Source of the DNA: Acidimicrobiia bacterium
GTDB taxonomy: Bacteria > Actinomycetota > Acidimicrobiia > IMCC26256 > PALSA-555
DNA: 64,000 bases
NCBI GenBank assembly: GCA_035948415.1
Contig: DASZJD010000055.1
Coordinates: 1 to 64,000, forward strand
Reading direction: 5' to 3'
In this document: positions 45,448-53,717 of the stretch, one piece after another
How the letters are laid out: every line of letters begins with the position of its first letter
Position numbering within the stretch: the first letter of the stretch is position 1
Position numbers and translations under genes: made by a program
Notes under the pieces: generated by a model
Seen by the model: only the letters and a program-made list of their open reading frames with translations
Told to the model about the DNA's origin: nothing
Databases searched by the model: none

Positions 45448-46176
45448 GTGGGTGCCCTGGGGACCGAGCCCGAAGCGCACGAGACGGCGATCGGCCGGCG
45501 AGTCTTCCTCGGCGTGGCCGCGTTCGCGGCCACGGGCGTCGTCTTCGGCACCCAGATCCAGGGCTGGCTCGAGCGGAACGTCGGCCCGATCCTGACCAAG
45601 GACCCGACCGGGCTGCTGGCCCTGCTCCCGGTGGGGCGGTTCCGCATCTACAGCGTGACCTCCGACCTGCCCACGCGCAGCCGCGCCGCCTACCGACTGC
45701 ACGTGCGCGGCCTCGTCGAGCGCGAGACGACGCTCACCTTCGACGAGCTGCGCTCGATGCCCAAGACTCGCCTGCGGCGCGACTTCCAGTGCGTGACCGG
45801 CTGGCGGGTGCCCGACGTTCCGTGGGCGGGCGTCCGGCTGTCCGAGGTGCTCGACCGCGCCGGCGTCAAGCCGGAGGCGCGGGCGGTGCGCTTCGTCTCG
45901 TTCGACGGCGCCTACAGCGAGAGCCTGACGCTCGCCCAGGCCCGCCGTCACGACGTCCTGGTCGCGTACGAGCTCGAGGGGGAGGCCCTGTCGAGCGAGC
46001 ACGGCGGCCCGGCCCGGCTGTACGTGGCGCCGATGTACGGCTACAAGTCGTGCAAGTGGCTGGAGGCCATCGAGCTCACGCGCGGGGTCGAGCCCGGCTA
46101 CTGGGAGCAGCGGGGGTACGCCGTGGACGGCTGGGTCGGCCGGTCGAACCACCGCGACGATGACGCCACCAGCTGA
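45448..46176 (+). CDS. molybdopterin-dependent oxidoreductase, sulfite-oxidase fold (MsrP-like)
   Basis: A 242-residue protein. The N-terminus carries a Tat-like twin-arginine motif and hydrophobic stretch (IGRRVFLGVAAFAATGVVFG), so it should be exported folded and may stay membrane-anchored. The Moco-binding domain shows RRDFQCVTGWRVPDVPWAG, whose Cys would ligate molybdenum, and GGPARLYVAPMYGYKSCKWL. With the cytochrome b gene, which overlaps it by 17 nt, it resembles the MsrP-MsrQ pair that repairs oxidised methionine in exported proteins, but the true substrate is not known. GTG 45448 lies directly after GGAGG, a very short spacing. Confidence 0.9.
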   Translation: MGALGTEPEAHETAIGRRVFLGVAAFAATGVVFGTQIQGWLERNVGPILTKDPTGLLALLPVGRFRIYSVTSDLPTRSRAAYRLHVRGLVERETTLTFDELRSMPKTRLRRDFQCVTGWRVPDVPWAGVRLSEVLDRAGVKPEARAVRFVSFDGAYSESLTLAQARRHDVLVAYELEGEALSSEHGGPARLYVAPMYGYKSCKWLEAIELTRGVEPGYWEQRGYAVDGWVGRSNHRDDDATS

Positions 46177-46855
46177 GCTCGAGCGCTTCGACGCCGTCGA
46201 GCGCGTGGCGCACTGGGCCACGGCGTCGCTGTTCGGCGTCCTCATGCTCAGCGGCGCCGCGCTGTACGCCGGGCCGATCTCGACGCTGGTTGGGCAGCGC
46301 GAGCTCGTCCGGCTCGTCCACGTCTCCGCCGGGGTCGCGCTGCCGGTGCCGCTGCTCGTGGCCCTCGCCGGTCGGTGGGGCCGTCACCTGCGGCGCGACC
46401 TTCGGCAGCTCGGGCGCTTCGACGACGAGGACCGGCGCTGGCTCCGTCGGGCGACACGCGCCGACGCCCGGCTCGCCAAGTTCAACCCGGGTCAGAAGGT
46501 GAACGCGGCCTTCCTGGGGTCGGCGATCGTCGTGATGCTCGGCACCGGGATCGTCCTCAAGTGGTTCTCGCTCTTCTCGCTCGACACGCGGACCGGCGCG
46601 ACGTTCGTCCACGACTGGGTGGCGCTCGGCATCTGGGTCGCCGTCGCCGGCCACGTCGCCCTCGCGCTGCGCGACCCCGACGCGCTGCGCGGGATGGTGC
46701 GGGGCCGGGTCTCGGCGCGCTGGGCTCGGTCGATGCGGCCCCGCTGGTTCGAGGCTGAGACGGGCGAGCCGGCGAGCCGCCTCAAGGTGGCGGCGCCGCT
46801 CGCGTCGACGCCAACTCCGGGTCCGCGCGCGCCGCGCGCCGGTAGCCTCGATTGA
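46160..46855 (+). CDS. cytochrome b561/b6-type membrane subunit
   Basis: A 231-residue protein with four membrane segments. His residues placed as heme ligands are in DAVERVAHWATASLFGVLML, RELVRLVHVSAGVALPVPLL, and ATFVHDWVALGIWVAVAGHV. This is the formate-dehydrogenase-gamma / cytochrome b561 pattern that passes quinol electrons to an exported molybdoenzyme, here the overlapping upstream gene product. It ends in a Pro-rich tail. Its stop overlaps the serC ATG as TGATG. Confidence 0.88.
   Translation: MTPPAELERFDAVERVAHWATASLFGVLMLSGAALYAGPISTLVGQRELVRLVHVSAGVALPVPLLVALAGRWGRHLRRDLRQLGRFDDEDRRWLRRATRADARLAKFNPGQKVNAAFLGSAIVVMLGTGIVLKWFSLFSLDTRTGATFVHDWVALGIWVAVAGHVALALRDPDALRGMVRGRVSARWARSMRPRWFEAETGEPASRLKVAAPLASTPTPGPRAPRAGSLD
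46843..46848 (+). promoter_or_regulatory. candidate internal -10 element for serC
   Basis: TAGCCT within GGTAGCCTCGATTG ends 6 nt before ATG 46855. It would allow leaderless transcription of serC and the selenoprotein genes independent of the molybdoenzyme pair. Confidence 0.45.
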
Positions 46856-47973
46856 TGGCCGTCGACCCCGCCGAGATCCGGCTGCCCGCGGCGCTGATCC
46901 CTGGCGACGGGCGCTTCGGCTCGGGTCCGTCGAAGGTGCGCGACGAGGCGGTGGCGCGTCTCGCCGACGCGGCCCACGGGTACCTCGGCACCAGCCACCG
47001 CCGCGACGGCGTGCGGAGCGTGGTGCGGCGGGCCCGGGCCGGGCTCGCGGAGCTGTTCGGGCTCCCGGCCGGGTACGAGGTCCTCGTCGGCAACGGCGGC
47101 ACCTCGGTCTTCTGGGACGCCGCCGCGTTCGGGCTCGTCGAGCGGCGCAGCCAGCACCTGAGCTTCGGCGAGTTCTCGTCCCGCTTCGCCGCCGTCGTCG
47201 CGGCCACGCCGTTCCTCGAGACGCCCGAGGTGATCGAGTCCCCGCCGGGCACGCATCCCGAGGGCCGCCCCAGCGCCGACGTCGACGCCTACGCGTTGAC
47301 CCACAACGAGACGTCCACCGGCGTGATGATGGACGTGAGCCGCCCGGACGGCGGGTTGGTGCTGGTGGACGCCACGTCGGCGGCCGGGGGCCTGCGCGTC
47401 GACCCGCGGGCGTTCGACTGCTACTACTTCGCCCCCCAGAAGGCGTTCGCCTCCGAAGGCGGCCTGTGGCTGGCGCTGTGCTCCCCGGCGGCGATCGAGC
47501 GGATCGAGCGGATCGCCGCGTCCGGCCGCTGGCAGCCGCCGACCCTCAGCCTGCCCCTGGCGCTCGAGCACTCCCGGCAGGACCAGACCCTGAACACCCC
47601 CGCGCTCGCCACCCTGTTCCTGCTCGCCGACACGATCGAGTGGATGCTCGCCCAAGGCGGCCTCGAGTGGGCGGCGTCGCGCTGCGACCAGGCCGCCGAG
47701 CTCCTCTACGGCTGGGCCGAGGCCAGCCCGTCCGCCACCCCGTTCGTCGCCAAGCCGGCGGAGCGCAGCCACGTCACCGCCACCATCGACTTCGTCGACG
47801 TCGACGCAGCCGCCGTCGCGGCCGCGCTCCGCGCCAACGGGATCCTCGACACGGAGCCGTACCGCAAGCTCGGGCGCAACCAGCTGCGGATCGCGATGTA
47901 CCCGGCGGTCGAGCTCGAGGACCTGGCCACGCTGACCCGGGCCATCGACCACGTGATCGCCCGCCTCGCGTGA
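46855..47973 (+). CDS. serC: phosphoserine aminotransferase
   Basis: A 372-residue class V PLP enzyme that converts 3-phosphohydroxypyruvate to phosphoserine in serine synthesis. The SerC signs are GRFGSGPSKVRDEAVARL, YLGTSHRRDGVRSVVRRA, TSVFWDAAAFGL, LTHNETSTGVMM, the PLP Lys in YYFAPQKAFASEGG and the C-terminal YRKLGRNQLRIAMYP. This is the actinobacterial form of the enzyme. ATG 46855 overlaps the upstream stop by one base and the stop overlaps the next GTG (GTGA). Confidence 0.95.
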   Translation: MAVDPAEIRLPAALIPGDGRFGSGPSKVRDEAVARLADAAHGYLGTSHRRDGVRSVVRRARAGLAELFGLPAGYEVLVGNGGTSVFWDAAAFGLVERRSQHLSFGEFSSRFAAVVAATPFLETPEVIESPPGTHPEGRPSADVDAYALTHNETSTGVMMDVSRPDGGLVLVDATSAAGGLRVDPRAFDCYYFAPQKAFASEGGLWLALCSPAAIERIERIAASGRWQPPTLSLPLALEHSRQDQTLNTPALATLFLLADTIEWMLAQGGLEWAASRCDQAAELLYGWAEASPSATPFVAKPAERSHVTATIDFVDVDAAAVAAALRANGILDTEPYRKLGRNQLRIAMYPAVELEDLATLTRAIDHVIARLA

Positions 47974-49406
47974 GCGTCACCGTCCCCGACGGGCTCGTCG
48001 CGGTCGTGAAGCGCGACTGCCCCACGTGCCGGCTCGTCGCGCCGGTGCTCGCCGACCTCCGGGCGCGGGCGGCGCCGCTCACGGTCTTCTCCCAGGACGA
48101 CCCGTCGTTCCCCGAGGGCCTCGACGCCGTCGACGACACCGGCCTCGACGTCTCGTTCGCCCTCGACGTCGACACCGTGCCCACCCTCGTGCGGGTGGAG
48201 GGCGGCCGCGAGACGGCGCGCCTGGTCGGCTGGAGCCGGGCGGAGTGGGCGCCGTTCACCGGCGTGGCCGACCTGGGTGCCGACCTGCCGCCGCACCGAC
48301 CGGGCTGCGGCTCCCGGACCCACGATCCGGACCTCGTGGCCGCCCGCGCCGCCGCGGCCGGCGGGGCCCGGCTGACCGCCCGCCGGGTCGAGCTCGGACC
48401 GAGCGAGGACGACGCCGAGGCGATGTTCGACCGGGGCTGGACCGACGGGCTGCCGGTCGTCCCCCCGACCCCCGAGCGCGTCGCTCGCATGCTGACCGGC
48501 ACGACCCGGGACCCGGGTCAGGTTGTTGCCGTCGTCCCGCCCGACCTCGTCGAGTGCACGGTGGAGAAGGTCGCGATCAACGCCGTGCTCGCCGGCTGCC
48601 GCCCCGACTACCTGCCCGTCGTCCTCGCCGCGGTCGAGGCCGCCTGCACCGACGAGTTCAACATCCACGGCCTGCTCGCCACGACCTGGTTCTCGGGGCC
48701 GCTCGTGATCGTGAACGGCCCCCGGGCCCGAGCCGTGGGGATGAACGCGGGCGTGAACGCGCTCGGCCAGGGCAACCGGGCCAACGGCACGATCGGGCGG
48801 GCGCTGCAGCTCGTCGTCCGCAACGTGGGGGGCGGGCGGCCGGGCGAGGTCGACCGGGCCACCCTCGGCCAGCCCGGGAAGTACACGTTCTGCTTCGCCG
48901 AGCGGGAGCACGACTCGCCGTGGGAGCCCCTCCACGTCACCCGCGGCCTGCCCGCCTCGTCGTCGGCGGTGACGCTCTTCGCCGCCGAGGGGCCGCGGGG
49001 CCTGGTCGACCAGCTGTCTCGCGACGCCGGGTCGCTCGCGAGCAGCTTCGCCGCCTGCCTGCGGGCCACCACGCACCCGAAGATCGCGCTGGCGTTCGAC
49101 GCCGTCGTCGTGGTGTCGCCCGAGCACGGCCGGGTCTTCCGCGAGGCGGGCTGGTCGAAGGCCCGCCTCCTCGAGGAGCTGGGGAGCCGCCTGCAGCTGC
49201 CGGGCGAGGAGCTGGTGCGGGGCGCGGGCGGCATCGCCGAGGGCCTGCCCGAGGCGGTCCGGACCATGACCGTGCCGAAGTTCCGTGACGGCGGGCTGCT
49301 GCTCGTCCACGCCGGTGGTGGAGCGGGCCTCTTCTCGGCCATCATCGGGGGCTGGGCCAGCGGCCCGACCGGCAGCGCGCCGGTGACGAGGGAGATCGGC
49401 ACGTGA
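47970..49406 (+). CDS. thioredoxin-like CPTC protein with large conserved C-terminal domain (partner of UGSC selenoprotein)
   Basis: A 478-residue cytoplasmic protein in two parts. Residues 1 to ~115 are thioredoxin-like with active-site Cys17-Pro-Thr-Cys20 in VVKRDCPTCRLVAPVLADL and a cis-Pro-like DTVPTLVRVEGG. Residues ~140-478 form a domain I know only from conserved blocks: GWTDGLPVVPPTPERVARML, VNGPRARAVGMNAGVNALGQ and GQPGKYTFCFAE. It contains several Cys but no known cofactor motif. It is tied to serC upstream and the selenoprotein downstream by GTGA overlaps, which suggests it exchanges electrons with the Sec protein. That link is inference. Confidence 0.82.
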   Translation: MSVTVPDGLVAVVKRDCPTCRLVAPVLADLRARAAPLTVFSQDDPSFPEGLDAVDDTGLDVSFALDVDTVPTLVRVEGGRETARLVGWSRAEWAPFTGVADLGADLPPHRPGCGSRTHDPDLVAARAAAAGGARLTARRVELGPSEDDAEAMFDRGWTDGLPVVPPTPERVARMLTGTTRDPGQVVAVVPPDLVECTVEKVAINAVLAGCRPDYLPVVLAAVEAACTDEFNIHGLLATTWFSGPLVIVNGPRARAVGMNAGVNALGQGNRANGTIGRALQLVVRNVGGGRPGEVDRATLGQPGKYTFCFAEREHDSPWEPLHVTRGLPASSSAVTLFAAEGPRGLVDQLSRDAGSLASSFAACLRATTHPKIALAFDAVVVVSPEHGRVFREAGWSKARLLEELGSRLQLPGEELVRGAGGIAEGLPEAVRTMTVPKFRDGGLLLVHAGGGAGLFSAIIGGWASGPTGSAPVTREIGT

Positions 49407-49924
49407 ACGACGCCCGCGTAGTCCTCGACCCGACCGGCGAGCGGCAGGCGCCGGTGCGCGAGCGCACGCCGCGGCCCCGAACGCTGAGCGGCGCCGCCGT
49501 CGGCCTCCTCGACATCTCCAAGGCCCGGGGCGATGTGTTCCTCGACCGCCTGGAGGAGCAGCTGCGCGGTCGCGGCGCCCGGGTGCGGCGCTACGCGAAG
49601 CCGACGTTCACGAAGGTGGCTCCGATCGATCTGCGCCGCGAGATCGCTCAGCAGTGCGACGTCGTGATCGAGGCGCTCGCCGACTGAGGTTCGTGCACGT
49701 CGTGCAGTGTGCACGACACCGTCAACCTGGAGGCCTTGGGGGTGCCGACCGTGTTCGTGGCCTCGAGCGAGTTCGTCGACGCCGCCGTCGCCCAGGCGCG
49801 CGCGCTCGGCGCCGACCCGGCGTCGGTGTTCGTGCCCCACCCGATCCAGGACCGCACCGACGACGAGCTCCGGGCCCTCGCTGACGGCGCGGTGGATGAC
49901 GTCGTTCGGGCCGTGAGCGGGTAG
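49403..49924 (+). CDS. UGSC-family selenoprotein, TGA at 49685-49687 read as selenocysteine
   Basis: A 173-residue protein if the in-frame TGA at codon 95 is read as selenocysteine. The same frame continues after it to TAG 49922 with unbroken GC3 bias. Upstream are LLDISKARGDVFLDRLEEQL and KPTFTKVAPIDLRREIAQQC; around the site the product reads EALAD-Sec95-GSC98-TSC101-SVH104D105, then VNLEALGVPTVFVASSEF and VFVPHPIQDRTDDELRALAD. This agrees with what I know of the UGSC (seleno)protein family, in which U may be replaced by Cys. Sec95, Cys98 and Cys101 could form a selenenylsulfide. A hairpin suited to a bacterial SECIS lies just downstream of the TGA. It overlaps the partner gene (GTGA) and ends 2 nt before the next gene. 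Confidence 0.87.
49699..49717 (+). promoter_or_regulatory. predicted bacterial SECIS hairpin
   Basis: GTCGTGCA (49699-49706) and TGCACGAC (49710-49717) form a perfect 8-bp stem with the loop GTG. The loop begins 19 nt after the TGA and its first base is G, as expected for bacterial SECIS elements. An alternative fold pairs TCGTGCAC (49691-49698) with GTGCACGA (49709-49716), extended by GGT/ACC, with a 10-nt loop beginning G. The two cannot form at once. Confidence 0.72.
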
Positions 49925-49926
49925 CG

Positions 49927-50637
49927 GTGCTGCTGCTCCACGAGGTGCACCGGGTCCGCGGCGCGCGGGAGGACGACTTCGAGGCCGCCTTCCGTGACGG
50001 CTGGCGGCCGGAGCTGGCGGCGGGGGACGACGCCCGTCTCCTCTACTTCATGCACCTCGCCCACGGGTCGGGGCGCGCCTACACGGTCGTGACCGTGACG
50101 GCGGTGCGCGACGGCGCGGCGTGGGAGCGCCTGGCCCGCTCGGTCCAGGACGGGCCCCTCCGGGCCTGGGCCCGGGACGTGGACCAGCTCCGCCACGGCG
50201 TCACGGCCAAGGTGCTGCTCCCGGTGCCGTGGTCGCCGCCGCTCGTCGAGGACCTCGACGCGGTCCCGACCGAGGGCGTCGAGCACCCGCTCACGATCTT
50301 CATGGAGGACACCGCCTGGCCCCACGACGGGATGCTGGAGGACTACCTCGAGGCCGCCCGCTCCCACTACGCCCCGAGCATCGCCGAGAGCCGGGCCGGT
50401 GGGCGGGCGATCCTGGACCTGCTGGCGGTGTTCCAGACCGCCCTCGGCGCCGGCCGGCGCGCCGAGGTGGTCCTGTGGCAGCGGGTCGTCGACCACGCCC
50501 GGCTCCAGCGGCTGCTCGAGACCGAGATTCCACCGGAGTACCGCGGGCCGGGGACCTGGATGCACGACGCGCTGCGGGTCCGCGACGACTGGGAGAGCCG
50601 CCTCCTGCGCACGGCGCGGTGGTCGCCGCTCGCCTGA
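49927..50637 (+). CDS. dimeric alpha/beta-barrel (NIPSNAP/EthD-like) protein, end of selenoprotein operon
   Basis: A 236-residue protein made of two ferredoxin-like halves. The first is LLLHEVHRVRGAREDDFEAA to about residue 115; the second begins HPLTIFMEDTAWPHDGMLED. This resembles NIPSNAP- or Dabb-type barrels in which two halves form one cavity. No catalytic motif is recognised. GTG 49927 lies 2 nt after the selenoprotein stop, so it is the last member of the operon and may share its substrate. Confidence 0.7.
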   Translation: MLLLHEVHRVRGAREDDFEAAFRDGWRPELAAGDDARLLYFMHLAHGSGRAYTVVTVTAVRDGAAWERLARSVQDGPLRAWARDVDQLRHGVTAKVLLPVPWSPPLVEDLDAVPTEGVEHPLTIFMEDTAWPHDGMLEDYLEAARSHYAPSIAESRAGGRAILDLLAVFQTALGAGRRAEVVLWQRVVDHARLQRLLETEIPPEYRGPGTWMHDALRVRDDWESRLLRTARWSPLA

Positions 50638-50644
50638 GCGGGCG

Positions 50645-51466
50645 TCAGCCGAGGACTGCGGCCGCGAACGCCTCGACGGTCGGCTGCCCCTCGCTCGGCC
50701 AGCCCGCGACGAGGTAGCCGAACCCGACCTCCTGCCACCGGTCGATGGTGCGGCGCGCGTCGTCGACGCCGCCGTCGAGGGAGAGCGAGCCGGCGCGCAG
50801 GATCGCGGCCGGGTCGCGGCCGGCCGCCGCCGCCAGCTCGCTCAGGCGCTCCGACCGCTCGGCCAGGTGGTCCGGGGGCCCGAACGAGTGCCAGACGTCG
50901 GCGTGCCGCGCCGCGACGCCGAGCATCCGATCCCCGGACGCCCCGATCCAGATCGGCGGGCGCGGCTGCTGCACCGGCCGCGGCCGCAGCGTCGCCTCGC
51001 GGACCTGGTAGTGGCGGCCGTCGAACGAGAACCGGTCGGTGGTGAGCAGGCCCCGCACGACCTGCACCGCCTCCTCGAACGCGGCGACGCGCTCCCCGGT
51101 GGGCGGGAACGGGATCCCGAGGGCACGGTGCTCGCCGTCGAACCACGCCGCGCCGTACGCGAGCTCGTAGCGGCCGCCGGAGGCGTGGTCGATGGTGATC
51201 GCCTCCGCCGCCAGCACCGAGGGGTGGCGGTACGTGAGCCCCGTCACCAGCAGTCCCAGCCGCGCCCGCTCGGTGAGGCCGCTCAAGGCCGCGAGGGTGG
51301 TGTTGCCCTCGAAGCACTCCCCGGGCCCCGACCCGTACATGGGCTGGAAGTGGTCGAAGCCCCAGACGCCGTCGAAGCCGGCGTCGTCCGCGAACCGGGC
51401 CCGCGCCACCACCTCCGCCCACGGCATGCGCTGTTGGGCGACGTCGAGGCCGATTCGCATGCTCAT
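50645..51466 (-). CDS. LLM-class F420-dependent oxidoreductase
   Basis: A 273-residue luciferase-like TIM-barrel flavin/F420 enzyme. It shows RIGLDVAQQRMPWAEVV, FDGVWGFDHFQPMYG, LGLLVTGLTYRHPSVLA, GAAWFDGEHRALGIPFPP and IWIGASGDRMLGVAARHADV. Enzymes of this group in actinobacteria commonly use coenzyme F420 to reduce or oxidise diverse compounds. ATG 51466 is preceded by a GAGAGGG Shine-Dalgarno. It converges with the selenoprotein operon (7-nt gap). Confidence 0.92.
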   Translation of the reverse strand: MSMRIGLDVAQQRMPWAEVVARARFADDAGFDGVWGFDHFQPMYGSGPGECFEGNTTLAALSGLTERARLGLLVTGLTYRHPSVLAAEAITIDHASGGRYELAYGAAWFDGEHRALGIPFPPTGERVAAFEEAVQVVRGLLTTDRFSFDGRHYQVREATLRPRPVQQPRPPIWIGASGDRMLGVAARHADVWHSFGPPDHLAERSERLSELAAAAGRDPAAILRAGSLSLDGGVDDARRTIDRWQEVGFGYLVAGWPSEGQPTVEAFAAAVLG

Positions 51467-51527
51467 CCCTCTCCGCGGCACCGGTCGCGCCGCACGGGGC
51501 CCGGCAGTGTACGGCCCGGTGCGCGGC

Positions 51528-52325
51528 TCATCGCTCGATGAGCGCTTCCCAGCCGGGGGGCGGCGGGGCCAGGCGCCAGTACTGCTCGGGGGCCGGTGCG
51601 TCGAGCTTGCGCAGCAGGCCCCACTCGGCCTCGAGGGCGCGCACCTGCGTCGGGTAGCACGCGACCGCGGCGCGCTTGCGCTCGTGGTCCACGTCGACGG
51701 GCACGGCCGCCGGCGTCGGCCAGACCGCCCGCCGGAAGAGGGCCGAGATGCGCCACGCCAGCAGACCCGGGATGTGCTGGTAGCCCATGTCCTCGTAGCA
51801 GAACCACGCCGCGCCGTCCCCGTCGGCCTGCATGCGCTCGCGCACCAGCATGGCGGCCTCGTGGGTGCAGTCGTGATCGGGGTTCGCAAGCCCAAACGGC
51901 GCGAACACCGCCGTCGGACGCACCGCGCGCACGGCCTCGTCGAGCGCGTCGACGACCTCGTGGGGCCGGATCCAGTCGGCGCGGTCCAGGTAGGAGTGCT
52001 CGACGAAGTCGAGCCACACCGGTCGGGCGGCGAAGCCGGCGAGCGCAGCGGCGTCCTCGGCCCGCCGCGCGACGTGCACCTCGTCGCCGGGACCGAACCC
52101 GCCGAGGGCGTCCCAGTGGCCCGGCGGGTCTGGGTAGCGGTCGGGGCGCCCGGCGAAGGCGGTGACGACCACGACGCCGGGGTGCGCCGCGAGCAGGTAC
52201 GAGCACCCGAGCACCGCGTCGTCGAGATGGGGCGACACGACGACGACGCGCTCGAGCTCGGCCGCCGGGACGGTGCCCCAGTCCCGCATGTCGGGGGGTG
52301 CGGGCCGGGCCACGGGCGGCAGCAT
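51528..52325 (-). CDS. PIG-L family deacetylase
   Basis: A 265-residue zinc-dependent N-acetyl sugar deacetylase-like protein. The zinc motif PHLDDAVLG and the distal His in NPDHDCTHEA are both present. Family members deacetylate GlcNAc-inositol (mycothiol synthesis), GlcNAc-PI or antibiotics. Nothing nearby identifies the substrate. It lies 61 nt from the LLM gene on the same strand and may share its transcript. Confidence 0.92.
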   Translation of the reverse strand: MLPPVARPAPPDMRDWGTVPAAELERVVVVSPHLDDAVLGCSYLLAAHPGVVVVTAFAGRPDRYPDPPGHWDALGGFGPGDEVHVARRAEDAAALAGFAARPVWLDFVEHSYLDRADWIRPHEVVDALDEAVRAVRPTAVFAPFGLANPDHDCTHEAAMLVRERMQADGDGAAWFCYEDMGYQHIPGLLAWRISALFRRAVWPTPAAVPVDVDHERKRAAVACYPTQVRALEAEWGLLRKLDAPAPEQYWRLAPPPPGWEALIER

Positions 52326-52665
52326 CCCAGAAAGCCGAGGTCGCCTTCACGCCGGCTTGGGCCGGAGCGGGTCCACACTGCCCCGACCTTTCGGGGGGGT
52401 TTCGACCCGTTCGCGGCTTTGATGAGGCGCCTCTCCGACCGGGTTGCCGGTCTCGGGGCCACCCGGCGTGCGCGTCCGGCCGCGATCTGCGGTACAAATG
52501 GGTGCGGCGGGTGGCGTGCGCTGCACGCCGCGATCGCCCGGCACCTTCAGCGATGCCCAGCCCCGCCCCACCCGCTGGGGGCCGTCGGGCGAACGGTGGG
52601 GTGCCCCGTCGAGGTGGGCGTTGCCCACCTCCGGGGCCGCCCCGCCCGCACGCGAGACTGCGGTC
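52326..52665. other. gene-free region between PIG-L deacetylase and aldo/keto reductase
   Basis: These 340 bases carry no convincing reading frame; the frames that are open have shadow-like composition. It contains divergent promoters by position and, at 52604-52636, a strong stem-loop listed separately. A short C/G-run stretch (CTTTCGGGGGGG near 52386) is also present. No tRNA or known riboswitch is recognised. Confidence 0.6.
52604..52636 (+). promoter_or_regulatory. strong stem-loop upstream of the aldo/keto reductase
   Basis: GAGGTGGGC (52611-52619) and GCCCACCTC (52623-52631) pair perfectly around GTT, and the stem continues with CCCCG (52604-52608) and CGGGG (52632-52636) across a 2-nt bulge. 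It ends 29 nt before GTG 52666 and could be an operator dyad or a leader-RNA hairpin. Confidence 0.45.
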
Positions 52666-53712
52666 GTGGCCGCCGATCGCTCCGCCCCGACGCGGCCGAG
52701 CGGCGCGGTCGCGCCGACCCTCCGCGCCCTCGGCTGCACCGGGCTCATGGTCAGCCCCCTGTGCCTCGGCGCCATGAACTTCGGTGACCCCACCGACCCC
52801 GAGGAGTCGACGGCCATCATCGACGCCGCCCTCGACGGTGGGATCACGATGATCGACACCGCCGACGTGTACGCCGGTGGCCGCAGCGAGGAGATCGTCG
52901 GCGCCGCGCTGGCGGCCAACGGTCGGCGCGACGAGATCGTGCTCGCCACGAAGGTCGGCATGCCCCGCGGCGCCGCGCCGCCGGGCACGTGGCACCGGCG
53001 GGACCACATTGTCGCGTCGTGCGACGAGTCCCTCCGGCGCCTCCGGACCGACCGCGTGGACCTGTACCAGCTGCACCGACCCTCGCTGGTCGTGCCCCAG
53101 GACGAGACGCTCGCCGCCTTCGACGAGCTCGTCCGGGCCGGCAAGGTGCGACACCTCGGCTGCTCGACGCACCCGGCGTGGATGGTCATGGAGGCGCTGT
53201 GCATCGCGGCCCGCGACGACCGGCCCGCCTACGCGACCGAGCAGCCGCCGTACAACCTGCTCGACCGGCGGGTGGAGAACGAGCTGCTGCCGCTGTGCCG
53301 GGCCCACGGCCTCGGCGTGCTCCCCTGGTCACCGCTGGGGGCCGGCATCCTCGCCGGCCGCTACGACGACGTCGACGAGATCCCCGACGGCGCGCGCGCG
53401 GCCCGCCGCCCGCAGCTTCGGGAGCGGCTGACGCCCGCAGCGCTGGATGTCGCGCGCGGCCTCCGTGCGCTCGCGGCCGAGCGCGGGCTGACGAGCGCCC
53501 AGCTGGCGCTGCTGTGGGCGAAAGACCAGCCGGACGTCACCGCGCCGATCGTCGGGCCGCGCACCCGATCCCAGCTGCAGGACGCGCTCGGCGTCCTCGA
53601 GCGGTCGCTCGACGACGAGGCTCGGGCCGCCTGCGACGAGCTCGTCCCGGCCGGGAGCGCGGTCGCCGACTTCCACAACACCTCGGGCTGGATGCGGGAG
53701 CGGATCACCTGA
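52666..53712 (+). CDS. aldo/keto reductase
   Basis: A 348-residue NADPH-dependent carbonyl reductase of the AKR11/12-like group. The catalytic tetrad is visible: Asp and Tyr in [18 protein letters not shown], Lys in [12 protein letters not shown] and His in VDLYQLHRP. The cofactor end shows [13 protein letters not shown] and [19 protein letters not shown] 52666 is chosen because the reductase begins soon after ([16 protein letters not shown]); the frame is open further upstream without family similarity. Confidence 0.93.
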   Translation: MAADRSAPTRPSGAVAPTLRALGCTGLMVSPLCLGAMNFGDPTDPEESTAIIDAALDGGITMIDTADVYAGGRSEEIVGAALAANGRRDEIVLATKVGMPRGAAPPGTWHRRDHIVASCDESLRRLRTDRVDLYQLHRPSLVVPQDETLAAFDELVRAGKVRHLGCSTHPAWMVMEALCIAARDDRPAYATEQPPYNLLDRRVENELLPLCRAHGLGVLPWSPLGAGILAGRYDDVDEIPDGARAARRPQLRERLTPAALDVARGLRALAAERGLTSAQLALLWAKDQPDVTAPIVGPRTRSQLQDALGVLERSLDDEARAACDELVPAGSAVADFHNTSGWMRERIT

Positions 53713-53717
53713 GCCCG

